Assembly: GCA_911728435.2 (NCBI GenBank)
Contig: OU452216.1
Span: 5,964,342-6,028,341 of the forward strand
Reading direction: 5' to 3'
Length of the DNA: 64,000 nucleotides
Source of the DNA: Apoderus coryli
Taxonomy: Eukaryota > Arthropoda > Insecta > Coleoptera > Attelabidae
Every line of letters starts with the position of its first letter. Positions within the stretch are counted from its first letter, which is position 1. The translations under genes were made by a program, and so were the position numbers. A model generated the notes under the pieces. The model ran no database searches and was not told where the DNA came from. It worked only from the letters and a program-made list of their open reading frames with translations. Shown one piece after another: positions 11,748 through 56,610 of the stretch.

Positions 11748-13361
11748 TATAATAATAATAATAATCTTTATTGACTACGTTTTGTACAAAACAATTGCAG
11801 TACGTCAAAATACAAAAACTATATCTACACAAAAAACATGAAAGTGTAAGTACCATAGGTACAAACAAATTAAAAGCCACTAATTGCTAAAATATACAAC
11901 TTCCTGGGAATATTCTTCCACAGAATAAAAAGCATGCTTGAGCAAGTATGATTTTATAGTTCTTTTGAACATTTCCGAACTGTACTCCCGGACCCTACGA
12001 GGAAGTGCATTATACAACCGAATCTGTAGGGAATTCTTTGCAGACTTAGTCAATCTCCATCGCCGAGCCGTACCAAGTCCGCAGATCTCGTACCATACTC
12101 ATGACAAGTTGAGTTAATACACAAATCGGGTTTACATCTGTGAATCTCAAGCAGTTGGTAATATATATATAAAGACGGGAGAGGCATTATATTAAGAGAC
12201 CTGAAAATGGGCTTGCAATGCTCCAGCTATCCAGCATTTGCCAGAATGCGAACCACCTTTTTTTGCACTCTAAATATTTGCATAGCCGATGACGAGTTAC
12301 CCCAGAGACTCACTCCATAAGAAATATGAGAATGGAACAGTGAGAAATAAACAGTTCTCAGAGCTTGCTGACTCAGACAATGTCTGAGCCTCCTAATAAC
12401 GTAAATACTAGAAGACAACTTACCCCTGAGAAAATCAACGTGCGACGCCCAGCAAAGCGCATCATCAACAATAATCCCCAATAAGTTGGCTATTCGTCCC
12501 CGAGCATGACCACTAGCACTAGAAAATGTAAGTCTCTGGGTCTTATCAATATTTAGTTTCAACAGATTACTAGTGAACCAGCCATTCGCAACTCCCTCAA
12601 GGTGCCCCGCACGACCTTCGAGCTGTGTAACACTGCTCCCATAACACACCAAAGAGGTATCATCAGCATAAAGAGTGACCCTTCCAAGATTCAAATAACT
12701 ATATAGGTCGTTAATATAAACGACAAAGAGCAACAAACCCAACACAGAGCCCTGGGGCACTCCACTCGTTAATACCCTCACCTCAGACAGCTCCGACCGA
12801 AGAGCCACTGTCTGACCTCTGTCAGTCAGGTACGACCGCAGCAGCTGCAACGAGAGTCCCCGCACACCATATCTAGAAAGCTTGCTCAGAAGAACTTCAT
12901 GAGACACACAGTCAAAGGCCTTGCTCAGATCACATAAGGTGAGATTAATAAATTCACATCTCTCCAGGCCCTCGACTATGTCAGACACCACACGAGCCAC
13001 CGCCTGAACTGTCGACCGACCACCCCTGAAACCAAACTGTCCAGGACACAAAAGGTATTCGCTTCCAAAAAAGAAGTTAGATTTTGTTTTAATATAATCT
13101 CAAAAATTTTTCCAAATATAGGAACTATAGAAATGGGTCGGTAATCAGAAGTATTATCAATGTTACCCTTTTTAAATACAGGGATAACTCTAGTCAACTT
13201 GAATGGCTCAGGGAAAATGCCGCCGCACAAACATAAATTGAAGATGTGCACTAAAGGCTTAACTAAGATCTGTGCATATTCCTTCACAAAGACATGGCCA
13301 GACATGACCTCAGTAATTTTATTAGCAACAGATACAAAAAAACTGTATATATGTGTATAGG
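11748..13361 (-). mobile_element. 5'-truncated LINE with reverse transcriptase
   Basis: Reading the minus strand from 13361: VANKITEVMSGHVFVKEYAQ, then RVIPVFKKGNIDNTSDYRPI, a frame change near 13040, then FGFRGGRSTVQAV, motif A LCDLSKAFDCVSHEV, motif B SGVPQGSVLG, motif C YADDTSLV, and thumb motifs ending at 12227 (RVQKKVVRILANAG). The long 3' region ends with an AATAAAG-like signal and an ATT repeat at about 11750-11770. The core frame (12227-13051, 274 residues) is the best preserved RT of its type here. Jockey/I/CR1-type; clade not assigned. Confidence 0.88.
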
Positions 13362-13402
13362 GTAGCGATGCATTGCTGTCTCTGTTTTTCGCACGCGATA
13401 GC
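13362..13402. repeat. 41-bp direct repeat, right copy
   Basis: Right partner of 11695-11735. It abuts the 5' end of the LINE directly, as expected of a target-site duplication. Confidence 0.7.
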
Positions 13403-14434
13403 AAAGAAAGCAATAGAGGTTTCCATAAAAACGGTAGAAACCACAAGATCGACGTAATTAAGTTTTTTGTAGCTGTTGCTCTTTTTAAAAAAGTAACAAT
13501 GTAAAATAATGATGTAGTATCTTTAGCTTTCATCTCTACTAACGCGCGTATTCTATGTAAACAGAAGAAGACAACAAAGGGCGTTCTACTGAGAGTGACA
13601 TATAAGAGAGGTTAGAGAAAAACTATATTTTGGCGGACTTATATTAGCTCATGTTATGTTACATTTATGTTGTATAATAATTAGTAGATTTAGGTTATTA
13701 TAACTATTCCTTATGTTTATTAAAAGTGTTCAATGATACCGTCGATCGTTTATTTATGCAACCGAGAACCCTTCCCACTCGGTAACCCAACAACACCCGG
13801 TTATACGACAATGAAGCTTGTCAAAGCTGTCGTTAATTAATTTTTGTGTAAAATATACGAAAATGCCCCCTATATCTACGCCAATGAACAGTAAATGAAA
13901 GTCAAAATAATGCAGATTATTTTAAGTTATCTGTCCCAAATGCATGTAAAATTTTGTCAAAATTGTTAGCTAGTTTTTGAGAAATTAACAAAAAAGCTAA
14001 AAATGCTTGAATTGTTTTTAGGAATCTCGAGTTTTCGTTTGTTGAAACCATAATGAATCACCCTGTATACAGTTTTATTTGTATCCCGGTGGAACATCCT
14101 GTATGTCAAAGAACTCGTTTTTATTTAATTGAAGCAGCAGCAGTCTCATTCCCATAAGCAATTACAAGTCCATTCGAACATATCTAGCATAAGTTCAGCA
14201 TTTATAACTTGCTCGTATACTCTATGTATACGAGTAGGCAGAATTCTCTGTACCTAGGGGAATTTATGAAAATTGTAGATATTGCGCAAGCAACCGTGAA
14301 ATTAACCAATTGCTGTGGTCCTTCCAATTTCGGGTCGCATAGTGTCCACGCTGCATAATATAGCAATACGAGCTCATCAGTCGTAAATCGGTCAAACTGC
14401 TTTCTACAGAGTTGGATGAAGTTAGTATAATATA
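13403..14434. other. dispersed-repeat sequence, no gene
   Basis: Blocks at 13430-13500 and 13811-13850 (GGTAGAAACCA, GCTTGTCAAAGCTGT, TTTTTGTGTAAAAT) recur at 39370-39490, so this is part of an older repeat into which the LINE inserted. CACCCTGTATAC near 14062 looks like a mariner-type terminus. No coding sequence seen. Confidence 0.5.
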
Positions 14435-14733
14435 CAGGGTGTTTCTCAAAGACGCGGCTATATTTAAGCGGGTGATTTCTAGGGTCATTTTATGAAAAAA
14501 GGTTCCCATAAACATAGTCGAATTATCGGAAAATATTTTTGGTATGTTGAAAAACGTCTTAAATTTTTATCTCGTAAACAAAGCAACATATGAGAAAAAT
14601 ACAAGAGATGAAAAATTTGTAGTTTTAGTTGCTTTATCTCAATACAATATCGAGATTAAATTACAGTCAGTGGCGTACATTTTTTTGTAAATAATTTGTA
14701 TTAATAATTGTAATAAGACACCACGCCACTGGT
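14435..14733 (+). repeat. small mariner-type element, 5' half
   Basis: Starts TA + CAGGGTGTTTC. It shares its sequence order with 53564-53970 (inverse), 29795-30030 and 57030-57455: a GGTCATTTTATGAAAAAA block, TTTTATCTCGTAAAC, TTGCTTTATCTCAA, and a central CAGTGGCGTACATTTTTTT. It breaks right after CGCCACTGG; the other half resumes at about 18925. Confidence 0.65.
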
Positions 14734-15426
14734 ATTATGTATACTAGTTGGGTGATTTTATAGATATTTTCTATTAGTTTGGGAAATATAATATTTTAAG
14801 TAGATTGTTAACAAATGTTCCTAAACTGTCCTTTTAGTCATACAATTTAAGGGTCTGTTTTCTATCTATCTTATCGTTTATTGATATGGGTTTTACGAAA
14901 AGTAGTAAACACATCTGCAAGTAGGTACATGAATAACAAACATATATAATTTTTGTCTCTTTTCTTTGTTCAACTTTTAGAAACAGATAGACCGTGTTTT
15001 CTTGTTCGAAGAATGACATGGGTCAAACACCGAGTGGTCTCACTTTTGAACATCGAAAGGCCTTCATGTAAATTAAATGTCGGACTTTTATTATTATATA
15101 CAGAAGCTAGTAGTTGGGGAGTTAACAAGGTTTCCCATAACAAAAAATAAATATAAAGGGCGCCGAAATTATGAACATGGGTTTTCATCCAGTTAGCTTT
15201 TCCGGAGATTTAGAAGTCATTATATAATCGTATTGTTGCAAACTTTACAAACAGTAGTGTCTTGTTAATCTTCTGAAAAATCTCCAACATAGGACATCTT
15301 AACAATTAAAAACCATTATTACAGGTGACATAAAAATGTATTTTACAAAACAAAATAAAAGTCGTCTACTCCACAATACAACTCTGTATAATTACACTAA
15401 ATCAACATTGGTACAACCAAACCAAA

Positions 15427-15466
15427 CCATACATGTTTCGAAAGTTCAAACTTTCATCATCAGTGG
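15427..15466 (-). ncRNA. hammerhead-like hairpin motif, site 2
   Basis: Minus strand: CTGATGAT, GAAAGT, TTGA, ACTTTC, GAAACATG. Same arrangement as site 1. It lies in the left arm of the foldback and is mirrored at site 3. Confidence 0.4.
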
Positions 15467-15501
15467 TAAATAAAAATTCTTAACAAATAAAATGAATTGA
15501 C

Positions 15502-16604
15502 TCGCAGGTCTCTTTTCAATTTGATCCATCTAGAGTGGCAGAGGCTAGTAGTGTGTTAAATGAAGATTTGTCGCGAATAAGTCATTACGCACACAATCAT
15601 AATTTGCGCTTAAATCTTGATAAGACCCATGTGTTATGTTTTTGTCCGAAAAATTTTCAAAGCTTGATGATTCAAAATTGAGACCAAACTTGAATGGTAT
15701 GTCTTTGAATATGGTAAGTGAAGCGAGAAACTTGGGCATTATTTATGATGTGAAGCTGAGGTTTCATGAACATGTGTCAATGATTGTTAAGAGGTGCTAT
15801 ATGGTATTAAGACTACTGTACTCTAATATTAGTTTGATAAACTTTAAATTAAGAAAAAAATTGTGTGAATCTCTAGTACTATCAATAATAAACTACGCCA
15901 ACATTTGCTACTTCCCTTGCCTAGACAAGTTCACGCAAAATCGACTTCAAAAAATTCAAAATACGTGTTGTAGGTATGTTTTTGGTCTCAGAAAGTTTGA
16001 TCGTGTTTCCTGCAAGATTAACGAACTGAAATGGTTGCGTATCGAAACAAGTGTTAAATACCATTACTCAGTTTTCATTTTTCGTCTTCTTGGTTCTTCT
16101 AATCCTCCATATCTTCGAAATAAACTGCAATTCAGGCACAATTTGCATAATGTTAATATCAGAGATAGCACAAAATTATGTCTTCCGAGATTCCGTACCG
16201 CCATGTTTAAGAGATCTTTTAGTTATAATGCTTCAACTGTATATAACTCTGTGCCTAACGATTTCAAACATCTAAGTTTGTATGTTTTCCGTAGAAAATG
16301 TCGTGATTTTTTTCTTGCTTCGCAATAATACTAATTACTCTGGATTAGTTAATTTTGTCAATTTTTCAATGTAATTAAAATATAATTACGTGTTAACATT
16401 TAATTAATGCCTAAATTTCATTTGGTCAATTTTGTTATGTTATACAATAATATTTTTGTATTAATTTTTAGAATTTACTGTTTAATTTTTTCTAAGGTTG
16501 AGTTGAGTAGCATTTATGCTAGACTTCGCCTTTATAAACACAATAATATGTAATATCGATGTAATATGTGTTTAATAAAGCCACTTTATTATTATTATTA
16601 TTAA
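15502..16604 (+). mobile_element. LINE 3' half, nested in a foldback
   Basis: Starts mid-RT after motif C (NEDLSRISHYAHNHNLRLNL) and, after a frame change, runs as one 231-codon open frame 15636-16328: ARNLGIIYDVKLRFHEH, KKLCESLVLSIINYANICYF, RYVFGLRKFDRVS, ending FKRSFSYNASTVYN. The 3' UTR has GTTGAGTTGAGTAGC, GCTAGACTTCGCC, AATAAAG and an ATT tail. The same 3' UTR marks occur in the LINEs at 26575 and 34668, so the three are one family. Confidence 0.85.
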
Positions 16605-16802
16605 TTAAAAATTCTTAATCAACTCAAATTATGAAAAAGAAGAAAAGGAAGAAAATTATTTATTCAATGTTCATCAGTTGAACAATTAATGTATTTTTAA
16701 TTCAATTCATTTTATTTGTTAAAAAAAATTTTCCACAGTGTGATTCTTGTAATTATGTATAACTAATATCCAATTTTCGCTTCCTGACACTACGTTATTT
16801 TA

Positions 16803-16842
16803 CCACTGATGATGAAAGTTTGAACTTCCGAAACATGTATGG
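16803..16842 (+). ncRNA. hammerhead-like hairpin motif, site 3
   Basis: CTGATGAT, GAAAGT, TTGA, ACTTCC, GAAACATG: one stem substitution relative to site 2 weakens the stem by one pair. Confidence 0.4.
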
Positions 16843-16925
16843 TTTGGTTGTACCAATGATGATTTAGTGTAATTGTACAGAGTTGTATTGTGGAGTAGAC
16901 GACTTTTATTTTATTTTGTAACATT

Positions 16926-17850
16926 AACACTCCTCGTAACAATGGATTATTTTTCGAAAAAAAAAATGTATTTTATTCCTGAATCGCTCACCCTGTAGCT
17001 GTATCTTTATAGGGGTATATTGTAAAAATGCCTTTTTTTCTGATTGGCTATTTTCAACCTAGGTACCTACTTCTCATGCATGTTAAGTGTTTTGGAAAGA
17101 CAATCGGATTTTCGAGTTTAGATTCGTTTTAGGCTTGGTAGAGTCTAGATGTGATTTCTAATTGTATAAAGTTTCTTGATAATAATCGAAGTTCAAGTTC
17201 AGTAAGTTCTTTGTTAATTCTTTTTTTGTTTCCAATCAATTTTTATTTCAAATAAAGTTTAGTTATGTTGTTGACAGAAGGGTCATTTAATTATTGTTTT
17301 CCTTTTAAATACAAAGTGGGTGATCGGCAGAGATCCAGAATTATAAAAGGTGAGTAATTTTACGGTACTTTAATACAGATTAATAAAGTTGATATTCTTT
17401 GTTTGTTCTTCTTTAATTGAAACCGCTAGTAAAGCTTGAATCGAACCCGTAACAGTTTGAATAGCATATTGGGATTCATTTGGATTGAGCTATAAAATAG
17501 TATTCTTTCTGAATGTCAAAATAGTTACAATTGGCGCAGTCGGTAGGATTAGTTTTTTATGATCAGGACTAGTTTTTTTTGGACAGGATCAGTTTTTCTA
17601 TGGACAGAATGCATTTATTTTCGTATCAGATGCATTGTTTTTCGTATAAAATTGATTGTTTTCAGTTATTTCTCGTTTATGAACAGTTCATAGAGAATTT
17701 TCTTTTAAATCATTTTTCTTTTGTTGTTTTCTTTTTTTCAGTTCATGTTAGGTAGTTTTTGTGATGTTTCTTTAAAAGTTATCTTTTTGCGGGACAATTT
17801 AATTGGAAGAAGTTTTCTTTCATTAAAGAGTACCGTATAGCCAATACAAA
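16926..17850 (+). mobile_element. gypsy-like LTR end, primer-binding site and leader
   Basis: At 17532 TGGCGCAGTCGGTAGGAT follows TTACAAT. This is the primer-binding-site sequence type used by 17.6/297-like gypsy-group elements (tRNA-Ser primer; family knowledge). The preceding LTR part contains AATAAAG at about 17255 and TTCTTTGTTTGTTCTTC, shared with 33401-33640 (inverse). The leader runs to about 17850, where a LINE takes over. No gag, pol or env reading frame is present. A CAAAATAGTTACA fragment at 18914 after the LINE could be a remnant of the second LTR end. Confidence 0.6.
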
Positions 17851-17865
17851 ATAATGGTCATGTCT

Positions 17866-18903
17866 ATATGTATGCTGACGATACCAAGATTTTGCTGTCT
17901 GACAAAAATCTCGAGGCACTGAAACATAAAATTAATCTAACCCTCAGTGAATTTCACACATGGTGTCGGAAAAACCGCCTAATGATAAACTATAACAAAA
18001 CAAAGACCCTAAACTTCAGTAGACATATAACACAAAATTTTAATGTAAACTTTGAAAACAATCAGTTAGCTTTTTCAGATTCAGCTAGCCTATTGGGAGT
18101 GATAGTGGATCCGACGTTGATCTGGGCGGAACATGTTTAGAGATTATGTGGCAAATTAAATAAAAACTTATTTGTGTTACATGCCTTGAAGAGGTTTATG
18201 TGCGTGAAATCGTTGCTCTCGGTTTACTATGCTATGATTTACTCAGCAATTGCATATAATATAGTGGTCTGGGGTAGGTGCACTGAAGCTCTCAGAATTT
18301 TTATTCTGCAAAAACGGGCAATCCGATGTATTTTTGGCATTCCCTATAGAGGCAGCTGTCGGGAGGCATTTAGAGCCAATATATTACTCACCGTCCCATC
18401 CATTTACTTGTATAAGTTGTTGTCTGATATTTTTAAAAGCAAACATCTGACTCCCACCTGTGGCAGTAGTCATGATTTTCCAACCAGAGGAAGAGATAGG
18501 TTGTACTTACCGCGTCCTAAGTTTGAATTCTTTAAGAAGTCACCATCATATGCGGGCTGTTTCTTTTACAATTTACTTCCTGAGGACTTAAGGACCTGTC
18601 AGACCGAGAGTAGATTTAAGTATGAACTAAAGACATTTTTGTTTGACTGTACATTTTATAGTGTGCAAGAATTCATAGATGCACTACAATAACACAACAT
18701 TATTTTAAATTGTTGACACTTTTTGTTTTTCTTTGTTTGTTATTTCTGTTTGTATTTTTAACGTGTCCGTTTATCTGTATACTGTATATTATTTATTATT
18801 TTATTTAACCTTTAGTTGACTTTATCATAATATTGTAGACTTGCCAATGTATACATTTGTTATACCTTAGGATGGCCAATAAATATTATTATTATTATTA
18901 TTA
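17866..18903 (+). mobile_element. 5'-truncated LINE (RT motif C to 3' end)
   Basis: Starts at motif C (MYADDTKILLSDKNLEALKH), with a TAG at 18138 and then a C-terminal frame 18174-18692: RFMCVKSLLSVYYAMIYSAI, LQKRAIRCIFGIPYRGSCRE, and an end of FLFDCTFYSVQEFIDALQ. The 3' end has AATAAATATT plus ATT repeats at 18880-18903. The sequence type matches the LINE at 24897 (similar end FYSIDELL). Confidence 0.85.
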
Positions 18904-18924
18904 ATACCCACAAATTCAAAATAG

Positions 18925-19182
18925 TTACATAATTTTGATCTAGTAAGGGCCATATACGTTCCCTATTTCTAGCAACAACGCTGCCAAATTTCAAAGAAAT
19001 CAGTAAGGAGATATTTGATTTAGGTAACTAAAAAAAAAACCGTTATTTACAAAAAAATTTTAACACGTTGTATCTTGGAAACAATGCATTTCCGGACGTA
19101 TGCTTATAGGAACTTTTTTTCATAACATGACCTGAGAAATCACCCCCTCAAATATTGTCAAGGCGTTTTAAAACACCCTATA
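18925..19182 (+). repeat. small mariner-type element, 3' half
   Basis: Begins with AATTTTGATCTAGTAAGGGCC and continues through the CAACGCTGCCAAATTTCAAA block to AAAACACCCTATATA, exactly the portion that follows the break at 14733 in the uninterrupted copy at 57030-57455. I infer one element split by about 4.2 kb of later insertions. Confidence 0.6.
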
Positions 19183-20019
19183 TATCAAATAGGAGGAAAC
19201 TCACAATTACAACACCCTGTACAATGATATTAATAATAGAGTCTAGTCTATACAGTTTTTATCCATGGATATAAATGGAGCCACTGCGATTTTTATGTTT
19301 TAGTCTGTGGCTGTCGTAGTATATTTATCACCAGTCACTATGAAATTTGGGGCCTATGTGCATCTAACTTTTATGTCAGAGCATGTCCGTGTATGTATGG
19401 AGAGGGATGTGGCGTGATACCTGATGGATATTATAAGAGGATTTATCCGGTCTAATGCTTCCCATTCATTTTAAAATACTGTTATGTTCAATTTTTAAGC
19501 CGATCATGTAGGTACTTAGATTTTATTTATTTTTTGTATTTTTCAATGCTTGCATTTATTTGGATTAAATGAGTAAAAATAATTATTGCAATTTTATATA
19601 ATATTCCGTTTAGGATTAAACAAACCACGATTATTAAAAAAAATCGGTTGAGTCGCCCAAAACTTTCCCGACAAGATATAACATAATTTAAAATATATGT
19701 AGAGAGAGGCTTACTTTATTAGACGTTTGTTGATATTTTGATCATAATCAATATTATGATTATAACTGATGAGACAAAGTTGACACCTACTTCCAGTATA
19801 ACCGGAAGTCGCACAACGTCACTGTTATTTCATCTGAGTCAAGAGCCATCAAAAATAACACTATGTAAATTTTCAGAATTTAAATCGCTTTACGTGGCGA
19901 GATTTTCTAATGAGCGGTCACCGTGAGACACGCTGTATATATTTTGTTATTTTAGTTGTTACAATAAAAATCTGTAAGCTGCATCACTAAATTGTTGTTC
20001 TTTTTCTATTTTTTTTCAG
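19183..20019. other. intronic sequence without recognised gene
   Basis: Contains a possible element terminus ACACCCTGTAC near 19212 and an AT-rich run. No coding sequence. It ends in the polypyrimidine tract and acceptor of Trim9 exon a. Confidence 0.5.
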
Positions 20020-53334
<33,315 letters not shown>

Positions 53335-53495
53335 ACGATGTTGTAGCTCGATTGAGGTGTGACACATCATAGATTGTTATAAAATTCCACTAAAGTTAGT
53401 TCATATTTTAAATATTTACTATGAAACCTAATTATTACTGTTAGTGAAAAGTGATACATATGACTGTAAATGATATCTTATTGAAGTTTAATTAC

Positions 53496-53501
53496 AATAA
53501 A
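53496..53501 (+). promoter_or_regulatory. Trim9 poly(A) signal in 3' UTR
   Basis: A canonical AATAAA lies 162 nt after the Trim9 stop codon, in AT-rich sequence. A short 3' UTR of about 180-200 nt would end near 53520, just before a mariner-type TACAGGGTGTTTC terminus at about 53562. Longer 3' UTRs using later signals cannot be excluded. Confidence 0.6.
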
Positions 53502-53563
53502 ATTATAACCGAATTAAATATTTAAAATGTTAATCATGGACTTGAAATTAGATTTCGTAAAAT

Positions 53564-53970
53564 ACAGGGTGTTTCAAATAGATAGACAGGGCAATATTTA
53601 AGGAAGTGATTTCTCAGGTCATTTTTTGAAAAAAAGTGCCCATAAATATATGTCCGGAAATGCTTTATTTCCGAGATAAAAGGTTTTAAAGTTTTTTTGT
53701 AAGTTTTTTTTTAATTAAGTCAAATATTTCCTTACCGATTTCTTTCAAATTTGGCAGCGTTTCTGCTAGAAATAGGGAGCTTATTTGGCATTAATTAGAT
53801 CATACCTTAATAAGATTAATTGAAAAAAAAATGTACACCACTGACTGTACTTTAATTTCGATATTGTCTCGAGATAAAGCAACTAAAAATCCAACTTTTT
53901 TATCTCTTGTGTTTTTTTCATTTGTTGCCTAGTTTACGAGATAAAAAAATTAAAACATTTTTCAATATAC
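53564..53970 (-). repeat. small mariner-type element, partial
   Basis: TACAGGGTGTTTCAAATAG opens it. The landmarks of the 57030 family follow in inverse order: GGTCATTTTTTGAAAAAAAG, TTTCAAATTTGGCAGCG, ACACCACTGACTGTA, GAGATAAAGCAACTAAAA. It starts about 60 bp after the Trim9 poly(A) signal. Confidence 0.65.
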
Positions 53971-54102
53971 CAAGTAAACTTGCGAAAAAATAAACTAAAA
54001 ATATCAATAAAATAAAATAAAAGCACGATAAAAATAAGTAAATAATTAAAATTAATATTTTTACCTAAACCAAAAAATTACAAGGACTCTAGCTCGGATA
54101 CA

Positions 54103-54430
54103 TAATAATAATAATAATAATAAAGCCTTTATTTTTAAATGGGCGCAGTCTAGCCTAAGATCATTGTTATTCAACCATTTATACAAAAAAATATACACTA
54201 CACATAGGTATTCTTCTTCTTATCGCTCCCATTCCTGGCGAAAGTTGGCGATCAAAAAAACAATTGTAGCTCTGGAAACTGTAGCACGAAATATTTCTGC
54301 AGACGAGCGGTCGAACCATCTCTTCAAATCCATCAGCCAATGGTTCTAGCGTCTTCCTACTGATCTTTTCCTTTGTGCCGATGATGCCGCCTAACCACAG
54401 AGGATTATGTGTGGATTTTGTGAGCCCCAT
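54103..54430 (-). mobile_element. LINE 3'-end fragments
   Basis: An ATT-type tail (AAT repeats at 54103-54123 on +) next to AAAGCCTTTATTTTTAAA reads as a minus-strand LINE end. 54219-54425 holds a possible RTE-type C-terminus (GATCGCCAACTTTCG on the minus strand). Decayed, with no frame of value. Confidence 0.4.
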
Positions 54431-56272
54431 ATTATTATTATTATTAGTATTATTTGTTTAAAGCATCGTACTTGTTTTTAAAAGAGTTCTTTGACACTGC
54501 ACAAACACAATCACTAGGAAGTGAGTTGCACATTCTTACTATCCTATTAGTTAAAAAGTAACGACGACACAATTTACGAAATCGTTCAGGACATAGTTTA
54601 AAATCATGACCACGAAGTCTCAAATTCGTACTGCGAATAAAAATGGACAGAGGTACACTGTAATCCTCGTGCAAAATCTTATAAGTTTCTATTAGGTCCC
54701 CACGAACTCTACGATCCTGCAGCGTAGATAGGTGCAACCTATCCAATCTCTCCTCGTACTCCATTTCACGGATTGCTGGACAGAGTTTAGTAATCCTCCT
54801 TTGAGTTTGCTCAAGAGCATGAATGTCCCTCGCGAAATATGGATTCCACACCGTGGACGCAGATTCGGACGCACATAAGTTTTATAAAGCTTTTCAAAAA
54901 GTTCTATGGATGGGTTTTTAAAAGCTTTACACATTATGTACGACACAGCATTAGTCTTCTTAATTATTTTTGCGATATGATTCGCCCACTTTAAGTCCTT
55001 GCTCACTAAAACACCTAGGTCTTCCTGTGTCTCTACCCCTACTATACTGACGTTCAGGATTGTTCGATCCAATATGCAACACAGAACATTTGCGAGCGTT
55101 TAGCTGTAGCAACCAAGATCCTGCCCATTCTTCCACAATATGCAGATCATTTTTTAATAAATTATGAGAACTCAACGGATTGTTAAATATTTTGATGTCA
55201 TCTGCAAACAGAACCGACTTAGACTCCAGATAGGTAGGCAGATCCGAAATAAAAATGTTAAATAACAAAGGTCCCAACACAGATCCCTGAGGCACCCCAC
55301 TGCTCACCGTATTTGAAAGTTCTCCGTCAACTCTAACTCTACCAGATCTACCCGACAAGAAATCCCCGATCCAGTGAAGCAGATTGCCCCGAATGCCGCA
55401 ATGATCACGTTTATGCATGAGCCTTCCATGAGGTAGTCTGTCAAAGGCCTTACAGAAATCAAAGTACACAACATCAATCGGCTCTCGTCTATCTAAAGCT
55501 AGGGACCATGAGTTGACGCAGCTCAGGAAGTTAGATGTCGTCGATCTGCCATGAAGAAATCCGTGCATATTGTCCGAGAATCTCCTCGTTCTTATTCTGT
55601 CATTTCCTGCGATATTAATTTCTCCATTATTTTGCAAGGAATGTATGTTAAACTTACTTGCCGATAATTACTTGGAATTAATTTATTTCCCTTCTTGAAT
55701 ATAGGAATAACGAGAGAATTTTTCCATGAAGACGGAACTTGTCCCTCCACAATCGAGCTCTTCAAAACAGCAGAGATTAGAGGAACGATGGTTGTAGCGT
55801 TTTTCAAAAACAGAGGATGTACTCCATCAGGGCCTGGTGAGCAGTCTTTCTTTAAGCTGACTATAGTCTCCAGAACTTTTTCTTCTGTTATATCAATTGA
55901 AGTCAAAGAATTGTCGTTACGAGGGAACCCGCGAATACACGGCAGGTCCGATGTGTCTTCTACTACATAACTCTTCTGAAATTCTTCAGCAAAAATGGTT
56001 GCAACAGTTTTTGGGTCCGAAACAAGCATTCCGTCCTGATCTCTGAGCATTCGGGTGCTGACCTTTGAACTAAGAGTATTCTTTATATATTTGTAAAAGT
56101 ACTTTTGGGATTTGCTCTCAACGAGATGATTCTCATACCGCTCCTTAGCAGACCTAGATTGTCTTCCTTAAAATATTAGTAATCCATGGTTTGGTCTTCG
56201 AAAACTCTGCCGTAACTTCCGGAACGAAGTTATTAGTACAATAATTTATTGTTGACATGAGTGAGTTCCGCA
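54431..56272 (-). mobile_element. CR1/L2-like LINE, 5'-truncated
   Basis: Minus strand from 56272: a linker (KPWITN, YENHLVESKSQKYFYKYIKN), SLKKDCSPGPDGVHPLFLKN, LVIPIFKKGNKLIPSNYRQV, then, after a shift near 55610, HGFLHGRSTTSNFL, motif A YFDFCKAFDRLPHGRL, motif B SSGVPQGSVLGPLLFNIFIS, motif C LFADDIKIF. Shifts near 55050 and 54840 lead to TQEDLGVLVSKDLKWANHI, LEQTQRRITKL, LSTLQDRRVRGDLIETYKIL and NSFKNKYDALNK. The tail is an ATT repeat at 54431-54450. The RGDLIE and SFKNK features fit CR1/L2-type elements. Confidence 0.88.
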
Positions 56273-56274
56273 AT

Positions 56275-56395
56275 GTGCGACAATTTTGTTTATTTACATA
56301 ACCGCCTAATTGAAAATGGGCCTCATCACTAAAGATGATTTTGTTCGAAAATGCGTTGTTTTCGTTCAGTTTTTCAGACAGCCAATTCACAACAT
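56275..56395 (-). pseudogene. mariner-like fragment (first catalytic block)
   Basis: Minus strand: NAFSNKIIFSDEAHFQLGGY then VNKQNCR, the first-Asp block of the DD41D-type family at 57814. A LINE end (56272) follows directly, so the LINE probably inserted here. Confidence 0.75.
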
Positions 56396-56610
56396 AATAC
56401 ACCCAGCAATAATGCGATTCCTTAGGTCCTCCACATTCTCCGCAGGAAAAAATCCAGTGGAGTTAAATCTGGAGATGGTGCAGGCCATAAGTGAGGTCCA
56501 CCTCGGCCAATCCAGCGATTTCCGTATGTTTTTGATAAAACCTCATTATTGGTCTAAGGTAATTCCTCTCAAACAGAATCCTTCGACATTGAGTATTGAG
56601 TGTATATAAT
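56396..56610 (-). pseudogene. mariner-like fragment (third catalytic block)
   Basis: Minus strand: IGRGGPHLWPAPSPDLTPLD followed by AENVEDLRNRIIAG, the C-terminal part of a mariner-like transposase. It precedes, on the same strand, the block that should come earlier (56275-56395), so the two pieces are rearranged or come from different copies. Confidence 0.7.

Larger units (their letters stand above)
15335..16925. mobile_element. foldback element carrying a LINE
   Basis: Left arm 15335-15500 and right arm 16700-16925 are inverse copies (shared GTCGTCTACTCCACAATAC, GGTTGTACCAA and CATGTTTCGnAAGTTCAAA). The loop contains a LINE (15502-16604). Each arm carries a hammerhead-like motif. No transposase seen; it is probably non-autonomous. 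Confidence 0.7.

Noticed and set aside
12976..13533. 185-codon frame as an independent gene
   Set aside because: Its downstream half is the LINE at 11748-13361; the upstream half is a run-through into flanking sequence.
17532..17850. An intact endogenous retrovirus
   Set aside because: Only an LTR end, primer site and leader are present; no gag, pol or env frame.
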